DNA from: an uncultured Eubacteriales bacterium | GTDB lineage: Bacteria > Bacillota > Clostridia > Oscillospirales > Oscillospiraceae | NCBI GenBank assembly: GCA_900079765.1 | Contig: LT599017.1 | Location: forward strand, 3,606,684 to 3,668,307 | Direction: 5' to 3' | Length of the DNA stretch: 61,624 nucleotides | Shown: piece by piece, positions 1 through 8,040 of the stretch | Layout of the letters: each line of letters begins with the position of its first letter | Position numbering within the stretch: position 1 is the stretch's first letter | The notes under the pieces: generated by a model | What the model saw: the letters and a program-made list of their open reading frames with translations, nothing else | What the model was told of the DNA's origin: nothing | The model's database searches: none | Program-made: the position numbers and the translations under genes

Positions 1-252
1 ACCGGCTGGGTTAAGGATGGAAACGATTGGCGTTTCTATTCTGGCAATATCATGCTGGTAGGCTTTTGGAACCTTGGCGCAAACGGAGAAAGCGAGACAT
101 ACTATTTCACCGCAGACGGTAGCATGGTATTTGGTAAGTGGCTCCAGATTGACAGAAAGTGGTATTATTTCTATGACGACGGCAAGCTTGCCAAGAGTAC
201 GAAAATCGACGGATATGAGGTCGATGAAAACGGCGTGAGAAAAACGAAATAA
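1..252 (+). CDS. Cell-wall-binding repeat protein, C-terminal fragment (5' end outside window)
   Basis: The reading frame is open from the first base, so this is the last 83 residues of a longer protein. It shows aromatic, Gly-rich repeats of the choline/cell-wall-binding type (GW-V-DGNDWRFY, then TYYFTADGSMVFGKW, then KWYYFYDDGKL), each about 20 residues. Such repeats anchor surface enzymes or toxins to teichoic acid or glucan; the catalytic part lies upstream of the window. The sequence is AT-richer than the housekeeping genes to the right. A strong bidirectional hairpin follows. The exact family and function cannot be told from the tail. Confidence 0.75.
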   Translation, partial: TGWVKDGNDWRFYSGNIMLVGFWNLGANGESETYYFTADGSMVFGKWLQIDRKWYYFYDDGKLAKSTKIDGYEVDENGVRKTK

Positions 253-263
253 GCTATTCACGC

Positions 264-303
264 AAAAGGCGCACAGGTTGATATTTCAGCCTGTGCGCCT
301 TTT
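264..303. terminator. Bidirectional rho-independent terminator
   Basis: AAAAGGCGCACAGG and CCTGTGCGCCTTTT form a perfect 14-bp stem with A and T runs on both sides. It separates the convergent genes ending at 252 and 316. Confidence 0.85.
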
Positions 304-315
304 GCAATTCCAGTA

Positions 316-789
316 TTATTCAAAATTAAATCTGCGATACAGAGCATGGGCAATGTCACTAAAACAGGCTTCCAGTCCATTTGTACGAAGATAGTCCATA
401 TAATCCGGAAGAGCTTTTGAAAATTTCATATAGCAATATCGCTCTAAAAGCCAATCCATAAACCTCATGGGTGTGTGATTTAACACCAAAAGCAACTGTT
501 CAATGTGAAGATATTTATATGCTTTTCCGTGCGGTGTATCTTCAAAAAACGCCTTATGTACGGAACCAACGATGTTAAATCGTTCCTGATAGCGGTCAAC
601 AGTTTTCTCTAAGACCCTAACCTCCGTGTGGAGTGTCTGCAATTCACGATCTCGGATAATTTTCTTACAATATTGGCAGAAATCGGCCCTTGACCGAAAC
701 GGTGGCTCTCCGTTTTCTTTCAGGAATCTGCCTGCTTTCATCTTATCAAAAATAATTTCATGATATTCTGAGATAATCAAATTCTCCAT
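316..789 (-). CDS. Hypothetical protein with CxxC pair (157 aa)
   Basis: I do not recognise this family. The ATG at 789 is chosen because the upstream extension of the frame is unlike protein, although the SD (GGTGAG) is weak. The N-terminal half has a CQYC pair in a basic, helical segment; the rest is rich in aromatic and charged residues and likely helical. It has no signal peptide or membrane span. It lies beside a TnpV-like gene in an AT-richer island, so it is probably mobile-element cargo. Function unknown. Confidence 0.5.
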   Translation of the reverse strand: MENLIISEYHEIIFDKMKAGRFLKENGEPPFRSRADFCQYCKKIIRDRELQTLHTEVRVLEKTVDRYQERFNIVGSVHKAFFEDTPHGKAYKYLHIEQLLLVLNHTPMRFMDWLLERYCYMKFSKALPDYMDYLRTNGLEACFSDIAHALYRRFNFE

Positions 790-897
790 GTACTCACCAG
801 CCTTTCCGACCTTATAGCTTTGATTATAGCAAACGGTATGTCTGTATTGCAATAATGTGGGAAAGTGCCCTGCTAAAATTAGGCAGGGCACTTTGGT

Positions 898-1248
898 TCA
901 GCCACAAATCAAGTCATGAAGCACACACTCGTCTGCGAGTTCCTGTGCCAATTCTGATAAACGGATGCGTTCCATTGTATCTTCCTCCGGCATAGGGTGC
1001 AATTTCAGGTAATCGGCTCGAATACGTTCTGCCATCTCAAAGGCAATCTTGTCAACCGTTGCACAGTGCACTGCCAGCTTGCCAGTCAAAAGCGGTTCCC
1101 TGTACATTCCCGGCTTTTGTTCATGAAGGTAATTCAGACGAAGCCGACCATACTTACCCAAGTTGTCAAGCATGATTTTTACGTCAATTTCGATGTTGGG
1201 ATACAATAACCTATCAATCTCTGTGTATTCAAATTCAAACTTTGCCAT
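898..1248 (-). CDS. TnpV-like transposon-associated protein (116 aa)
   Basis: The layout matches TnpV proteins of clostridial integrative elements. A segment LGKYGRLRLNYL is followed by a Tyr-rich stretch, LLTGKLAVH, a VDKIAFEMAERI helix and a C-terminal helix ending in DLICG, where TnpV usually ends in DLIY. The role of TnpV is not established; it is found in Tn4451-like and other conjugative elements. The start is supported by a GGAGGATT SD. The SD sequence is part of a 13-bp sequence repeated in inverse orientation at 1336-1348, at the edge of the AT-rich island. The assignment is from remembered family resemblance, not a search. Confidence 0.6.
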   Translation of the reverse strand: MAKFEFEYTEIDRLLYPNIEIDVKIMLDNLGKYGRLRLNYLHEQKPGMYREPLLTGKLAVHCATVDKIAFEMAERIRADYLKLHPMPEEDTMERIRLSELAQELADECVLHDLICG

Positions 1249-1254
1249 AAAGCA

Positions 1255-1348
1255 AATCCTCCAATAAAGATTATTTACAATTCATCGGTAATCGTTCGGC
1301 TGTATGCTAAACAACTATGATTTTCGTAAACATCCTTATTGGAGGATT
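1255..1348. repeat. 13-bp inverted repeat at island edge
   Basis: AATCCTCCAATAA (1255-1267) is the exact reverse complement of TTATTGGAGGATT (1336-1348). The arms lie between the TnpV-like gene and the end of ricT and coincide with the change from AT-richer to GC-rich sequence. This could be a remnant end of an inserted element, or a duplicated ribosome-binding region, because both arms contain GGAGG. Confidence 0.5.
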
Positions 1349-1386
1349 ACATTAGGTGCGGCGGCTTTTTTATCATTTTACAGATT

Positions 1387-2598
1387 TTACGAACCCTGGC
1401 CTGCGCCGCCGTCTCCCTTGGGCTTGCGGCCCCAGCTACGGTGGCGGCGGCGGGGGGCGGACTTCTTCTCAGCTTTTTCGTCTCCCTCGCTCTGTGGGGG
1501 GCGGGGGGCCTGCTTGGGTTTCTCCTGCTGCTTTGGCCTGTTTTCCTGCCTTGGCTTTGGCCCGTCGGCCTTGGGTTTCTCCTGCTTGGGCTGGTTCCCC
1601 CGGTTCTCCCGACGCTCCCTTGGTTTGTCCTCCCGGACATCGCTGCTGCCCATGCCCATGCCTGTAAGGGCAGAGCCGATGCCGTTCTGGAGCTTAACGC
1701 TTGGGTCCTCCGGGGGCGGGGTGACTTTGTGGAGCTTGGACAGCTCCTCCAAGGGCGGGGCCACGTAGTTCTCCGGCCGCTTACCCTTGCCGTTGCGCAC
1801 AACCCGGATCTCACTGTTGTGGAAGGCGCGGGGTGCGTCGGGAGCGGAATCCAGCCGGACCTTCACGGTCTCACGCAGCAGGTTCACCTGGCTTACGTTG
1901 CCCACCCCCTCCGGAGTCTCCACAAAGGACTCAGCTTTGGGCATCCGTTTCACCGCATCCTCGTAGGCGTCTTGCTCATACTTGAGACAACACATCAGCC
2001 GCCCGCAGGTGCCCGATATCTTCACTGGGTTGAGGGAGAGGGACTGGGTCTTCGCCATCTTGATGGAGACGGGCTGAAAGTCCTCCAGGAAGGTGGAGCA
2101 GCAGAAGGGCTTGCCGCAGATACCCAGGCCCCCCAGCATCTTCGCCTCGTCCCGGACGCCGATCTGCCGCAGCTCGATCCGGCTGTGGAACATGGAGGCT
2201 AGATCCTTCACCAGGCTCCTGAAGTCCACGCGGCCCTCGCTGGTGAAGAAAAAGAGAATCTTGTTCCCGTCGAAGTTGTACTCCACGTCCACCAGTTTCA
2301 TCTCAAGCTTGTGCTCGGAGATCTTCTCCTGGCAGGCCTTAAAGGCAGCCTGGGCACGCTCCCGATTGCGATCCACGGTCTCCAGGTCCTTTTCCGTGGC
2401 AATACGCAGGACAGGACGCAGGGGCTGTACCACCGCGTTATCCTCAACCATGGTGTTGCCCTGGGTACACTCGGCGTACTCCACGCCCCGGGAGGTCTCC
2501 AAAATGACTCCCTGGCCCTCTGCGACCTGAAGGTCGCCCGGGTCGAAATAATATTGCTTGCCCCCGCTTTTAAAGCGGGCGCCGATGATCTCGGTCAT
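1387..2598 (-). CDS. ricT: RicT/YaaT family protein (PSP1 domain)
   Basis: RicT works with RicA and RicF as a 4Fe-4S/FAD complex that stimulates RNase Y mRNA maturation and helps Spo0A phosphorylation in Bacillus. The PSP1 core is clear. The six conserved cysteines lie in two C...CC groups near residues 161, 166, 167 and 198, 203, 204. The ATG at 2598 is chosen because GGAGG lies 6 nt before it. The last 80 or so residues are a Lys/Pro/Arg/Gln-rich, low-complexity tail beyond the normal core, making the protein about 400 aa against about 275 in B. subtilis. It is the last gene of the holB operon and abuts the putative mobile island. Confidence 0.9.
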   Translation of the reverse strand: MTEIIGARFKSGGKQYYFDPGDLQVAEGQGVILETSRGVEYAECTQGNTMVEDNAVVQPLRPVLRIATEKDLETVDRNRERAQAAFKACQEKISEHKLEMKLVDVEYNFDGNKILFFFTSEGRVDFRSLVKDLASMFHSRIELRQIGVRDEAKMLGGLGICGKPFCCSTFLEDFQPVSIKMAKTQSLSLNPVKISGTCGRLMCCLKYEQDAYEDAVKRMPKAESFVETPEGVGNVSQVNLLRETVKVRLDSAPDAPRAFHNSEIRVVRNGKGKRPENYVAPPLEELSKLHKVTPPPEDPSVKLQNGIGSALTGMGMGSSDVREDKPRERRENRGNQPKQEKPKADGPKPRQENRPKQQEKPKQAPRPPQSEGDEKAEKKSAPRRRHRSWGRKPKGDGGAGQGS

Positions 2599-2653
2599 AA
2601 AAACCTCCATTGAGACGTTGAATGAATGGTCATGTGAAATCGCTTGTACCCCG

Positions 2654-3637
2654 CTAGCCGCTCAGAGCCGCGCAGAGCCACCCGGCCAGATGCCCGGTTC
2701 CGGCGTTATAGCCGCAGGCGGCGCGGAGCTTTTCCAGGGTTTCGGCTGCGGCAAGGAGCGCACGGGGAGTCAGCTTGTCCGCGGCCATCCGCGCGGTTTC
2801 CAGGCGCTCCGGATCACTTTCCCCGGGGTTCCCCTGGTTAGAGCAGACCAGCGCGTGCCGTAAGAGCAAGATGGTTTCCCCAAGCAGAGCCTCCAGATCC
2901 TCCCGCTCCCACTTTTCCAGGGAGACGGAGAACTCCAGGAGGGCCAGCTCGTCCCCCTTGGACAGGAGCCGCAGGAGCTTAACCGCCCCATCCCGGACTG
3001 GCCCCGTCCCGCCGGAGCCCTCCAGCTCGGCTACCGCCCGGCCTAGTACCCCCTCGCACCGGGCGGCCAGTTCAGCGATTGCCCGGGGAGCCTGCTCCGG
3101 GTATCGGGCGCGGAGATACCCCTCCGCCTCCGAGTCGGTGACAGGAGAGAGGGTCAGACCCTCGCACCGGGAGCGCACGGTGGCCAGCAGGGCGGCGGAG
3201 TTGTCGGTGAGGAGGAGGAACGCGGCGTAGGCCGGCCCTTCTTCCAGTAGTTTAAGCATGGCGTTTTGTGCGCTGGGGTTCATCGTCTGGGCGTTTTCCA
3301 GCAGATAGACCTTGCGTGACGCCTCGTTGGGACGGATGTATGCATCGGACCGCAGGGCCCGGACCTGAGCCACGTTGATGTCCTTCCCGTCGCCGCCAAT
3401 GCGAATCACATCGGGGTGGATGTCCCGCAGCGCCTTGCGGCAATGGGGGCAGGTTTCGCAGGGCTTATCGCCGGCCCCCTCACAGACTAAGGCAGCCGCC
3501 AGCAGCCGGGCAAGGGTGTGCTTGCCCGTCCCGGCGGGTCCGGCGAGGATGTACGCGTGAGAGAGGCCGCGCCCCGCGCTCTCAGCCGAGAGCTGCCGCT
3601 TGAGGGGCATGTTGCCCGCCAATTGGGATAAATTCAT
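2654..3637 (-). CDS. holB: DNA polymerase III delta' subunit
   Basis: This is a clamp-loader subunit of the replisome. It shows a P-loop (GPAGTGKH, residues 33-40), a four-Cys zinc module (C52, C60, C63, C66), the NAMLKLLEEGP motif and the RSRCE sensor region typical of DnaX/HolB AAA+ folds. Length (327 aa) is normal. Its start codon overlaps the stop of darA (TGATG), indicating translational coupling. Gene order darA-holB-ricT matches the Bacillus yaaQ-yaaR-holB-yaaT cluster with yaaR missing. Confidence 0.93.
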   Translation of the reverse strand: MNLSQLAGNMPLKRQLSAESAGRGLSHAYILAGPAGTGKHTLARLLAAALVCEGAGDKPCETCPHCRKALRDIHPDVIRIGGDGKDINVAQVRALRSDAYIRPNEASRKVYLLENAQTMNPSAQNAMLKLLEEGPAYAAFLLLTDNSAALLATVRSRCEGLTLSPVTDSEAEGYLRARYPEQAPRAIAELAARCEGVLGRAVAELEGSGGTGPVRDGAVKLLRLLSKGDELALLEFSVSLEKWEREDLEALLGETILLLRHALVCSNQGNPGESDPERLETARMAADKLTPRALLAAAETLEKLRAACGYNAGTGHLAGWLCAALSG

Positions 3638-3960
3638 CAGACGTGCTCGAACCGCTCGATGTCCACAACGAAGATAGTTGCCCCGCCCACAACGACCTCC
3701 ACGGGCATACTGGGGTAGTACCCGTAGCTCATCTCAGTGGTGGTGGGTATCATCTGCTTGCGGGAATGGGACTCTTCCTTGATGATATCTATGACGCTCT
3801 GGACCTTTTCCTCGTCCACACCCACCAAAATGGTGGCGTTCCCCGCCATGAGGAAACCGCCGGTGGTAGCCAGCTTGGTGGAGGAGAACCCCTTTTTGGT
3901 AAGGGCTTGGCTGACGGCGGAGGCGTCGTCGTGGTTGATAATGGCAAGGATCAATTTCAT
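3637..3960 (-). CDS. darA: Cyclic di-AMP receptor DarA/PstA (YaaQ family)
   Basis: This is a PII-like trimeric protein that binds c-di-AMP; its downstream targets are unknown. The N-terminus (KLILAIINHDDA) and the ligand-loop region TTGGFLMAGNATIL are characteristic. The length of 107 aa is right for the family. The ATG at 3960 has AGGAGGG at good spacing; a longer in-frame extension lacks support. It is embedded in the decarboxylase-like gene, darA, holB and ricT operon. In Bacillus tmk lies just before it, but here tmk is absent. Confidence 0.92.
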   Translation of the reverse strand: MKLILAIINHDDASAVSQALTKKGFSSTKLATTGGFLMAGNATILVGVDEEKVQSVIDIIKEESHSRKQMIPTTTEMSYGYYPSMPVEVVVGGATIFVVDIERFEHV

Positions 3961-4000
3961 TTCGAATCCCTCCTTAGGACGTTTGCGCCCCATAACACAC

Positions 4001-5338
4001 TCACAGGGCGACAACTTGTACCTCTTGCTCCATATTATAACCTATCCCGGCCAAATATGCGAGATGTTTTTTCCCGATACGCTCCCCCGGGGCTACCACC
4101 GGGATGCCGGGTGGATATGGGGCAATCTGACAGGCGGCGACTCGCCCTTCGGCATCCCGGAGGGGAACCGTCTCCACGGCTGAAAAACGGGCCTCCCTGG
4201 GGGACAGCACGAGTTCCGGCTCCGGGGAATAGGGTGCGCCCTCGCAGAGCATGATAGGGGCATCAGGCAGGTCCGCCCCTATCTCCCTCAACGTCCGCTC
4301 CAGCCGCTCAAAATCCCGCTCTCCGTCTGCGCAGGTGAAGATGAACACCACGTGTGCGCTGTCTGCCATCTCGGGGTAGATGCCCCGGGCCTCCAGCTTC
4401 TCCTGGAGAGCATAACCGTTCCCGGTCTTAAGCACAAACCGAGGTCCGTCCAAGGGAGCGTCCGCGTCTGAGAGGGAGGGGAAAGCTCTCCGCAGCCGCG
4501 CGACCTGAGCGCACACCGCCCGGTAGCCCGCCTGCCCCTCATCCTCCATCCAGGCCCTCGCCCCGTCCAGAGAGGCCATCAGCAAGTAAGACGGGCTGGA
4601 GCTGCCGTAGAGGCTCCCTGCCCGCCGCAGATCGGCATGGGAAAACCCTGCACCCGCGAAGAGGAGCGCCCCCTGGCCCAGGGCGGGCAGAGTCTTGTGA
4701 GCGGAGGCCACCACCAGATCGGCGGCGGCATACCCCCCCTTTCCCAGGAAAGGCAGGTGCGCTCCATGGGCCGCGTCCACTACGAGTTTTCCACCATGTG
4801 CGTGTACGACGGCAGCCAGGGCAGGAATATCTGATAGCACACCGTAATATGTCGGAGAAGTAATACATACGGTTTTAACGTCGGGGTGATTTTCCAAGAT
4901 ATTTTCCACAGTCTGTGAATCCACTGGGCCAAAAACCCCGGCCCCCATCAACCAGAGCCGGTCAAAGTAGATGGGGGAGAGGTCCAGCAGGGCCAGCGCG
5001 TTATAGGCCGAGCGGTGGCTCCCCCGGTCCAGAAGGACGGGGGCATTTGTCCCAGCGGCTAAGGTCAGTGCAGCCAGCATTCCCTGGGTGCTCCCGCCGG
5101 TGAGAAAGAGGCACTCATCCATCCCAACGGCTTTCGCCCATAGCGACTCGGCCTCCCGGATGGGCCCCTCGCCGGAGAAGAGGTCTCCGGTGGGGGGCAG
5201 CTCGGTAAAGTCCAGTACTGCGGCGGGGGAGAGATCGGGCAGTGGCAGCACCCGCCCCTTGTGTCCCGGCATGTGGAGCCGCAGGGTGTTTTTCCCCGCA
5301 AATTCTTTCAGTGCGTCATAGAGCGGCGTCGGACCCAT
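4001..5338 (-). CDS. Orn/Lys/Arg decarboxylase-family PLP enzyme (YaaO-like)
   Basis: This is a fold-type-I PLP enzyme of the major Orn/Lys/Arg decarboxylase domain. The N-terminal LHMPGHKG motif, the TGGSTQG phosphate-binding turn, the SPTYYG segment and the PLP lysine in ASAHKTLPAL (about K215) are visible. At 445 aa it lacks the N-terminal wing domain of inducible decarboxylases, like YaaO/SpeA types that make agmatine or cadaverine. Substrate is not decidable from sequence. The ATG at 5338 is preferred over a GTG at 5347 because of SD spacing. It is first in the operon with darA, holB and ricT. Confidence 0.85.
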   Translation of the reverse strand: MGPTPLYDALKEFAGKNTLRLHMPGHKGRVLPLPDLSPAAVLDFTELPPTGDLFSGEGPIREAESLWAKAVGMDECLFLTGGSTQGMLAALTLAAGTNAPVLLDRGSHRSAYNALALLDLSPIYFDRLWLMGAGVFGPVDSQTVENILENHPDVKTVCITSPTYYGVLSDIPALAAVVHAHGGKLVVDAAHGAHLPFLGKGGYAAADLVVASAHKTLPALGQGALLFAGAGFSHADLRRAGSLYGSSSPSYLLMASLDGARAWMEDEGQAGYRAVCAQVARLRRAFPSLSDADAPLDGPRFVLKTGNGYALQEKLEARGIYPEMADSAHVVFIFTCADGERDFERLERTLREIGADLPDAPIMLCEGAPYSPEPELVLSPREARFSAVETVPLRDAEGRVAACQIAPYPPGIPVVAPGERIGKKHLAYLAGIGYNMEQEVQVVAL

Positions 5339-5366
5339 GCGCCTCACCCCCTAAAAAGTTGCATAT

Positions 5367-5395
5367 ATTATAGCAGAAACCTATACTTTCAACAA
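5367..5395 (-). promoter_or_regulatory. Promoter of the decarboxylase-darA-holB-ricT operon
   Basis: On the minus strand TTGTTG (-35) is followed after 17 nt by TATAAT (-10) with a TG extended -10 (TGCTATAAT). It lies about 30 nt upstream of the first gene. Confidence 0.65.
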
Positions 5396-5440
5396 GGCCC
5401 CCAGCTCGTAGGCGCGCCCCGGAGGGAGAAACATTTAAAC

Positions 5441-5478
5441 CAAAAAACTAAGGGGCCGCCCACCTGGGCGGCCCCTTA
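5441..5478 (-). terminator. Terminator after aspS
   Basis: TAAGGGGCCGCC and GGCGGCCCCTTA form a 12-bp stem. On the minus strand it is followed by a T-rich run (GTTTTTTGG). It ends the hisS-HD-aspS operon. Confidence 0.85.
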
Positions 5479-5487
5479 AATATCTTC

Positions 5488-7281
5488 TTACCCCTCGTCC
5501 TCGCTCCTAGTGCACTTAATGCTCAGCTCGTCCAGCTGCTTGTCGGTGACGACGCCGGGGGCGCCCATCATCAGGTCCTGGGCGTTCTTGTTCATGGGGA
5601 AGGGGATGATCTCCCGGATGGAGTCCTCTCCGGCCAGCAGCATGACCATGCGGTCCACGCCTGGAGCGATGCCCGCGTGGGGGGGCGCGCCATAGGTAAA
5701 GGCGTTATACATGGCGGGGAACTTGCTCTTCACGTCCTCCTCGCCCAGCCGCACAAGCTGGAAGGCCTCCAGCATGATCTCTGGGTCGTGGTTTCGCACC
5801 GCGCCGGAGGAGAGCTCTACGCCGTTGCACACCAGGTCATACTGGTAGGCCGTGATGCTTAAGGGGTCCACCGCTCCGGCGGCGGCCTGCTTTAAAATCT
5901 CAAGCCCGCCATTGGGCATGGAGAACGGGTTATGGCAGAACTCCAGCTCGCCGGATTCCTCCCCAATCTCGTACATGGGGAAGGCCACGATCCAGCAGAA
6001 CTCGTATCGCTCGCGGTCCATGTGCCCGGGGCAGAGGGCGGCGGCCTGCTTGATGAAGACGCCCGCCGTCTTCTGGGCAGAGAGGAGCTTGCCCGTTGAC
6101 AGTCCCACCAGCGTGTTGGGGACGAGGCCGAGGGCGGAGACCACCGCCTCCTTGCTATCCTGGAGAAACTTACTCACGCCGCCCACCAGCTCGCCGTTCT
6201 CGTCCAGGCGGAACCAGTAGACCTTCTGCCCGGCCTGGACCTCGACGTCGGCGCACAGCTGGTCGATTTGCTTGCGGGTGAGGGTACAGCCCGAGACTGG
6301 AATGGCTTTCACTGTATTCCCGGCAAAGGGGTCGAACCCGCAGTCGGCCAGGAGTACGGTGGCATCCTTCACCGTCAGGTCGATGCGCAGGTCGGGCTTG
6401 TCGGAGCCGTAAGTTTCCATAGCGTCCAAATAACTTACCCGCTGGAACGGCGCGCTGGAGGCCACAGAGTACTTGCCATACTGGGCAAAAACCGGGGGCA
6501 GAACATCCTCAAGCACGGCGAATACGTCCTCCTGCGATGCGAAAGCCATCTCCATGTCGAGCTGATAGAACTCGCCGGGGGAGCGGTCCCCCCGGGCGTC
6601 CTCGTCCCGGAAACAGGGCGCGATCTGGAAGTATCTGTCGAAGCCGGAGGCCATGAGGAGCTGCTTAAACTGCTGGGGAGCCTGGGGCAGGGCGTAGAAC
6701 TTGCCGGGGTGCTTGCGTGAGGGCACCAGGTAGTCCCGCGCCCCCTCGGGGGAGGAGGCGGTGAGGATGGGGGTGGTGATTTCCAGGAATCCGTGGGCTG
6801 TCATGGCCTGACGCAGGGCGGAGACCACGTTGCACCGCAATATGATGTTATTCTTCACCTCGGGGTTACGGAGGTCCAGATAGCGGTACTTAAGACGCTG
6901 GCTCTCATCGGCCTCCCGGCTGCGGTTGATGGGGAAGGGGAGCTCGTTGTGGCGGCAGCGGCCCAGCACCTCGATTTTGCTGGGGACCACCTCGATGTCA
7001 CCGGTGGGCAGCTTGGGGTTTTTGCTGTCCCGCTCCCGGACGGTCCCCTCCACGCTCAGGGTGGACTCCTTATTGAGGGCTTTTACCAGGGCCACCATCT
7101 CCTCGGTCTCCAGCACGACCTGTGTGGTGCCATAAAAGTCCCTCAGGACCAAGAACGCCAAGTTTGCCCCAACCTCCCGGAGGTTTTCCATAAATCCCAC
7201 CAGCGTGACGGTTTGACCCACGTCGGCAAGCCGCAGGCAGTTGCAGGAGTGTGTTCGGAAAGAAGATCGGATATTACCCAT
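5488..7281 (-). CDS. aspS: Aspartyl-tRNA synthetase
   Basis: This enzyme charges tRNA-Asp with aspartate. It shows an N-terminal OB fold for anticodon binding (residues 20-110), class II motif 2 (CFRDEDARGDRSPGEF), the bacterial GAD insertion, and motif 3 (GIAPGVDRMVMLL). Length of 597 aa is normal for bacterial AspRS. The PMYEIGEESGELEFCHNPFSMP stretch is the insertion form seen in many Clostridia. It is the third gene behind a T-box; the HD gene separates it from hisS by 112 nt. Discrimination between tRNA-Asp and tRNA-Asn was not judged. Confidence 0.95.
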   Translation of the reverse strand: MGNIRSSFRTHSCNCLRLADVGQTVTLVGFMENLREVGANLAFLVLRDFYGTTQVVLETEEMVALVKALNKESTLSVEGTVRERDSKNPKLPTGDIEVVPSKIEVLGRCRHNELPFPINRSREADESQRLKYRYLDLRNPEVKNNIILRCNVVSALRQAMTAHGFLEITTPILTASSPEGARDYLVPSRKHPGKFYALPQAPQQFKQLLMASGFDRYFQIAPCFRDEDARGDRSPGEFYQLDMEMAFASQEDVFAVLEDVLPPVFAQYGKYSVASSAPFQRVSYLDAMETYGSDKPDLRIDLTVKDATVLLADCGFDPFAGNTVKAIPVSGCTLTRKQIDQLCADVEVQAGQKVYWFRLDENGELVGGVSKFLQDSKEAVVSALGLVPNTLVGLSTGKLLSAQKTAGVFIKQAAALCPGHMDRERYEFCWIVAFPMYEIGEESGELEFCHNPFSMPNGGLEILKQAAAGAVDPLSITAYQYDLVCNGVELSSGAVRNHDPEIMLEAFQLVRLGEEDVKSKFPAMYNAFTYGAPPHAGIAPGVDRMVMLLAGEDSIREIIPFPMNKNAQDLMMGAPGVVTDKQLDELSIKCTRSEDEG

Positions 7282-7393
7282 AAAAGCATCTCCAATTTGT
7301 AATATATAAATAAATAATTATTTCCTGTAATCAACTTGAAGGTTAGATCGCCTTCTCGGTGAAAGCCGATATGCCAGATGCAGCGTTGTTCTC

Positions 7394-8038
7394 CTATAGA
7401 CCGTGGCTCTGCCTGATCTCGGCAAGCAAGCTCTCATAGAAGGCTCTGGCGATGGGGGCACGCAGTGTGGCAATCTCGCGGGCACGGGCGGTGTACATGG
7501 CATCCCCGATGTGCTCCAGCTTGTGCCTGTACTCTTGTAGGAAGGTATTCGGGCCCTCCTCGTCGCCGTCCAGGACTAAGCCATCCGGCCCTCTGGAGTA
7601 AAGGCCCATATTTTCATGCCCTCCGTAGTACAGAGTGCGTGCGATGCCAATGGCCCCGGTTACGTCTAGCTTATCCGCATCGAAGAGAATTTTCGCCTCG
7701 ATGGTGACGGGGCGGCGGTCGGCCCGGTAGCGGTGAGTCAGTATGCAGTCCCGCACCCAGGCGGCGCGCCCTTCGCTCCAGCCCAGACTCATCAGGAAGG
7801 CATAGGCCTTTTCACTCCCCGCTTCCGCATGGCAAACTGCGGGGTTCTTAAACTGCTCCTCCCGCCCTATGTCATGGAGGAGGCAGGCGGCGGTGAGAAT
7901 GTCCATGTCCACGCCCCCGCCTTCGTGCTCCGCTATGTCGACGGCGAGGCCCAGCACCCGGTAAATATGCTGGGCGTCATGCGCGCTGTCCTTCATGCAA
8001 GAGAGCATATAGCCCTCTATCTCGCTAAAATCATCCAT
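7394..8038 (-). CDS. HD-domain phosphohydrolase
   Basis: The HD metal site is complete: H in DAQHIYRV, the HD pair in LLHDIGR and the distal D in DADKLD. Proteins of this size (214 aa) and motif set are metal-dependent nucleotidases or phosphodiesterases; substrate unknown. It starts 2 nt after the hisS stop, so it is translated with hisS and is under the same T-box. An HD gene between two tRNA synthetases is not the usual Bacillus arrangement (hisS directly followed by aspS), which hints at a link to nucleotide or tRNA metabolism. That link is inference. Confidence 0.85.
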   Translation of the reverse strand: MDDFSEIEGYMLSCMKDSAHDAQHIYRVLGLAVDIAEHEGGGVDMDILTAACLLHDIGREEQFKNPAVCHAEAGSEKAYAFLMSLGWSEGRAAWVRDCILTHRYRADRRPVTIEAKILFDADKLDVTGAIGIARTLYYGGHENMGLYSRGPDGLVLDGDEEGPNTFLQEYRHKLEHIGDAMYTARAREIATLRAPIARAFYESLLAEIRQSHGL

Positions 8039-8040
8039 CT

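Noticed and set aside
1339-2202. 287-codon plus-strand frame opposite ricT
   Set aside because: Antisense to RicT cysteine motifs; no SD and biased composition.
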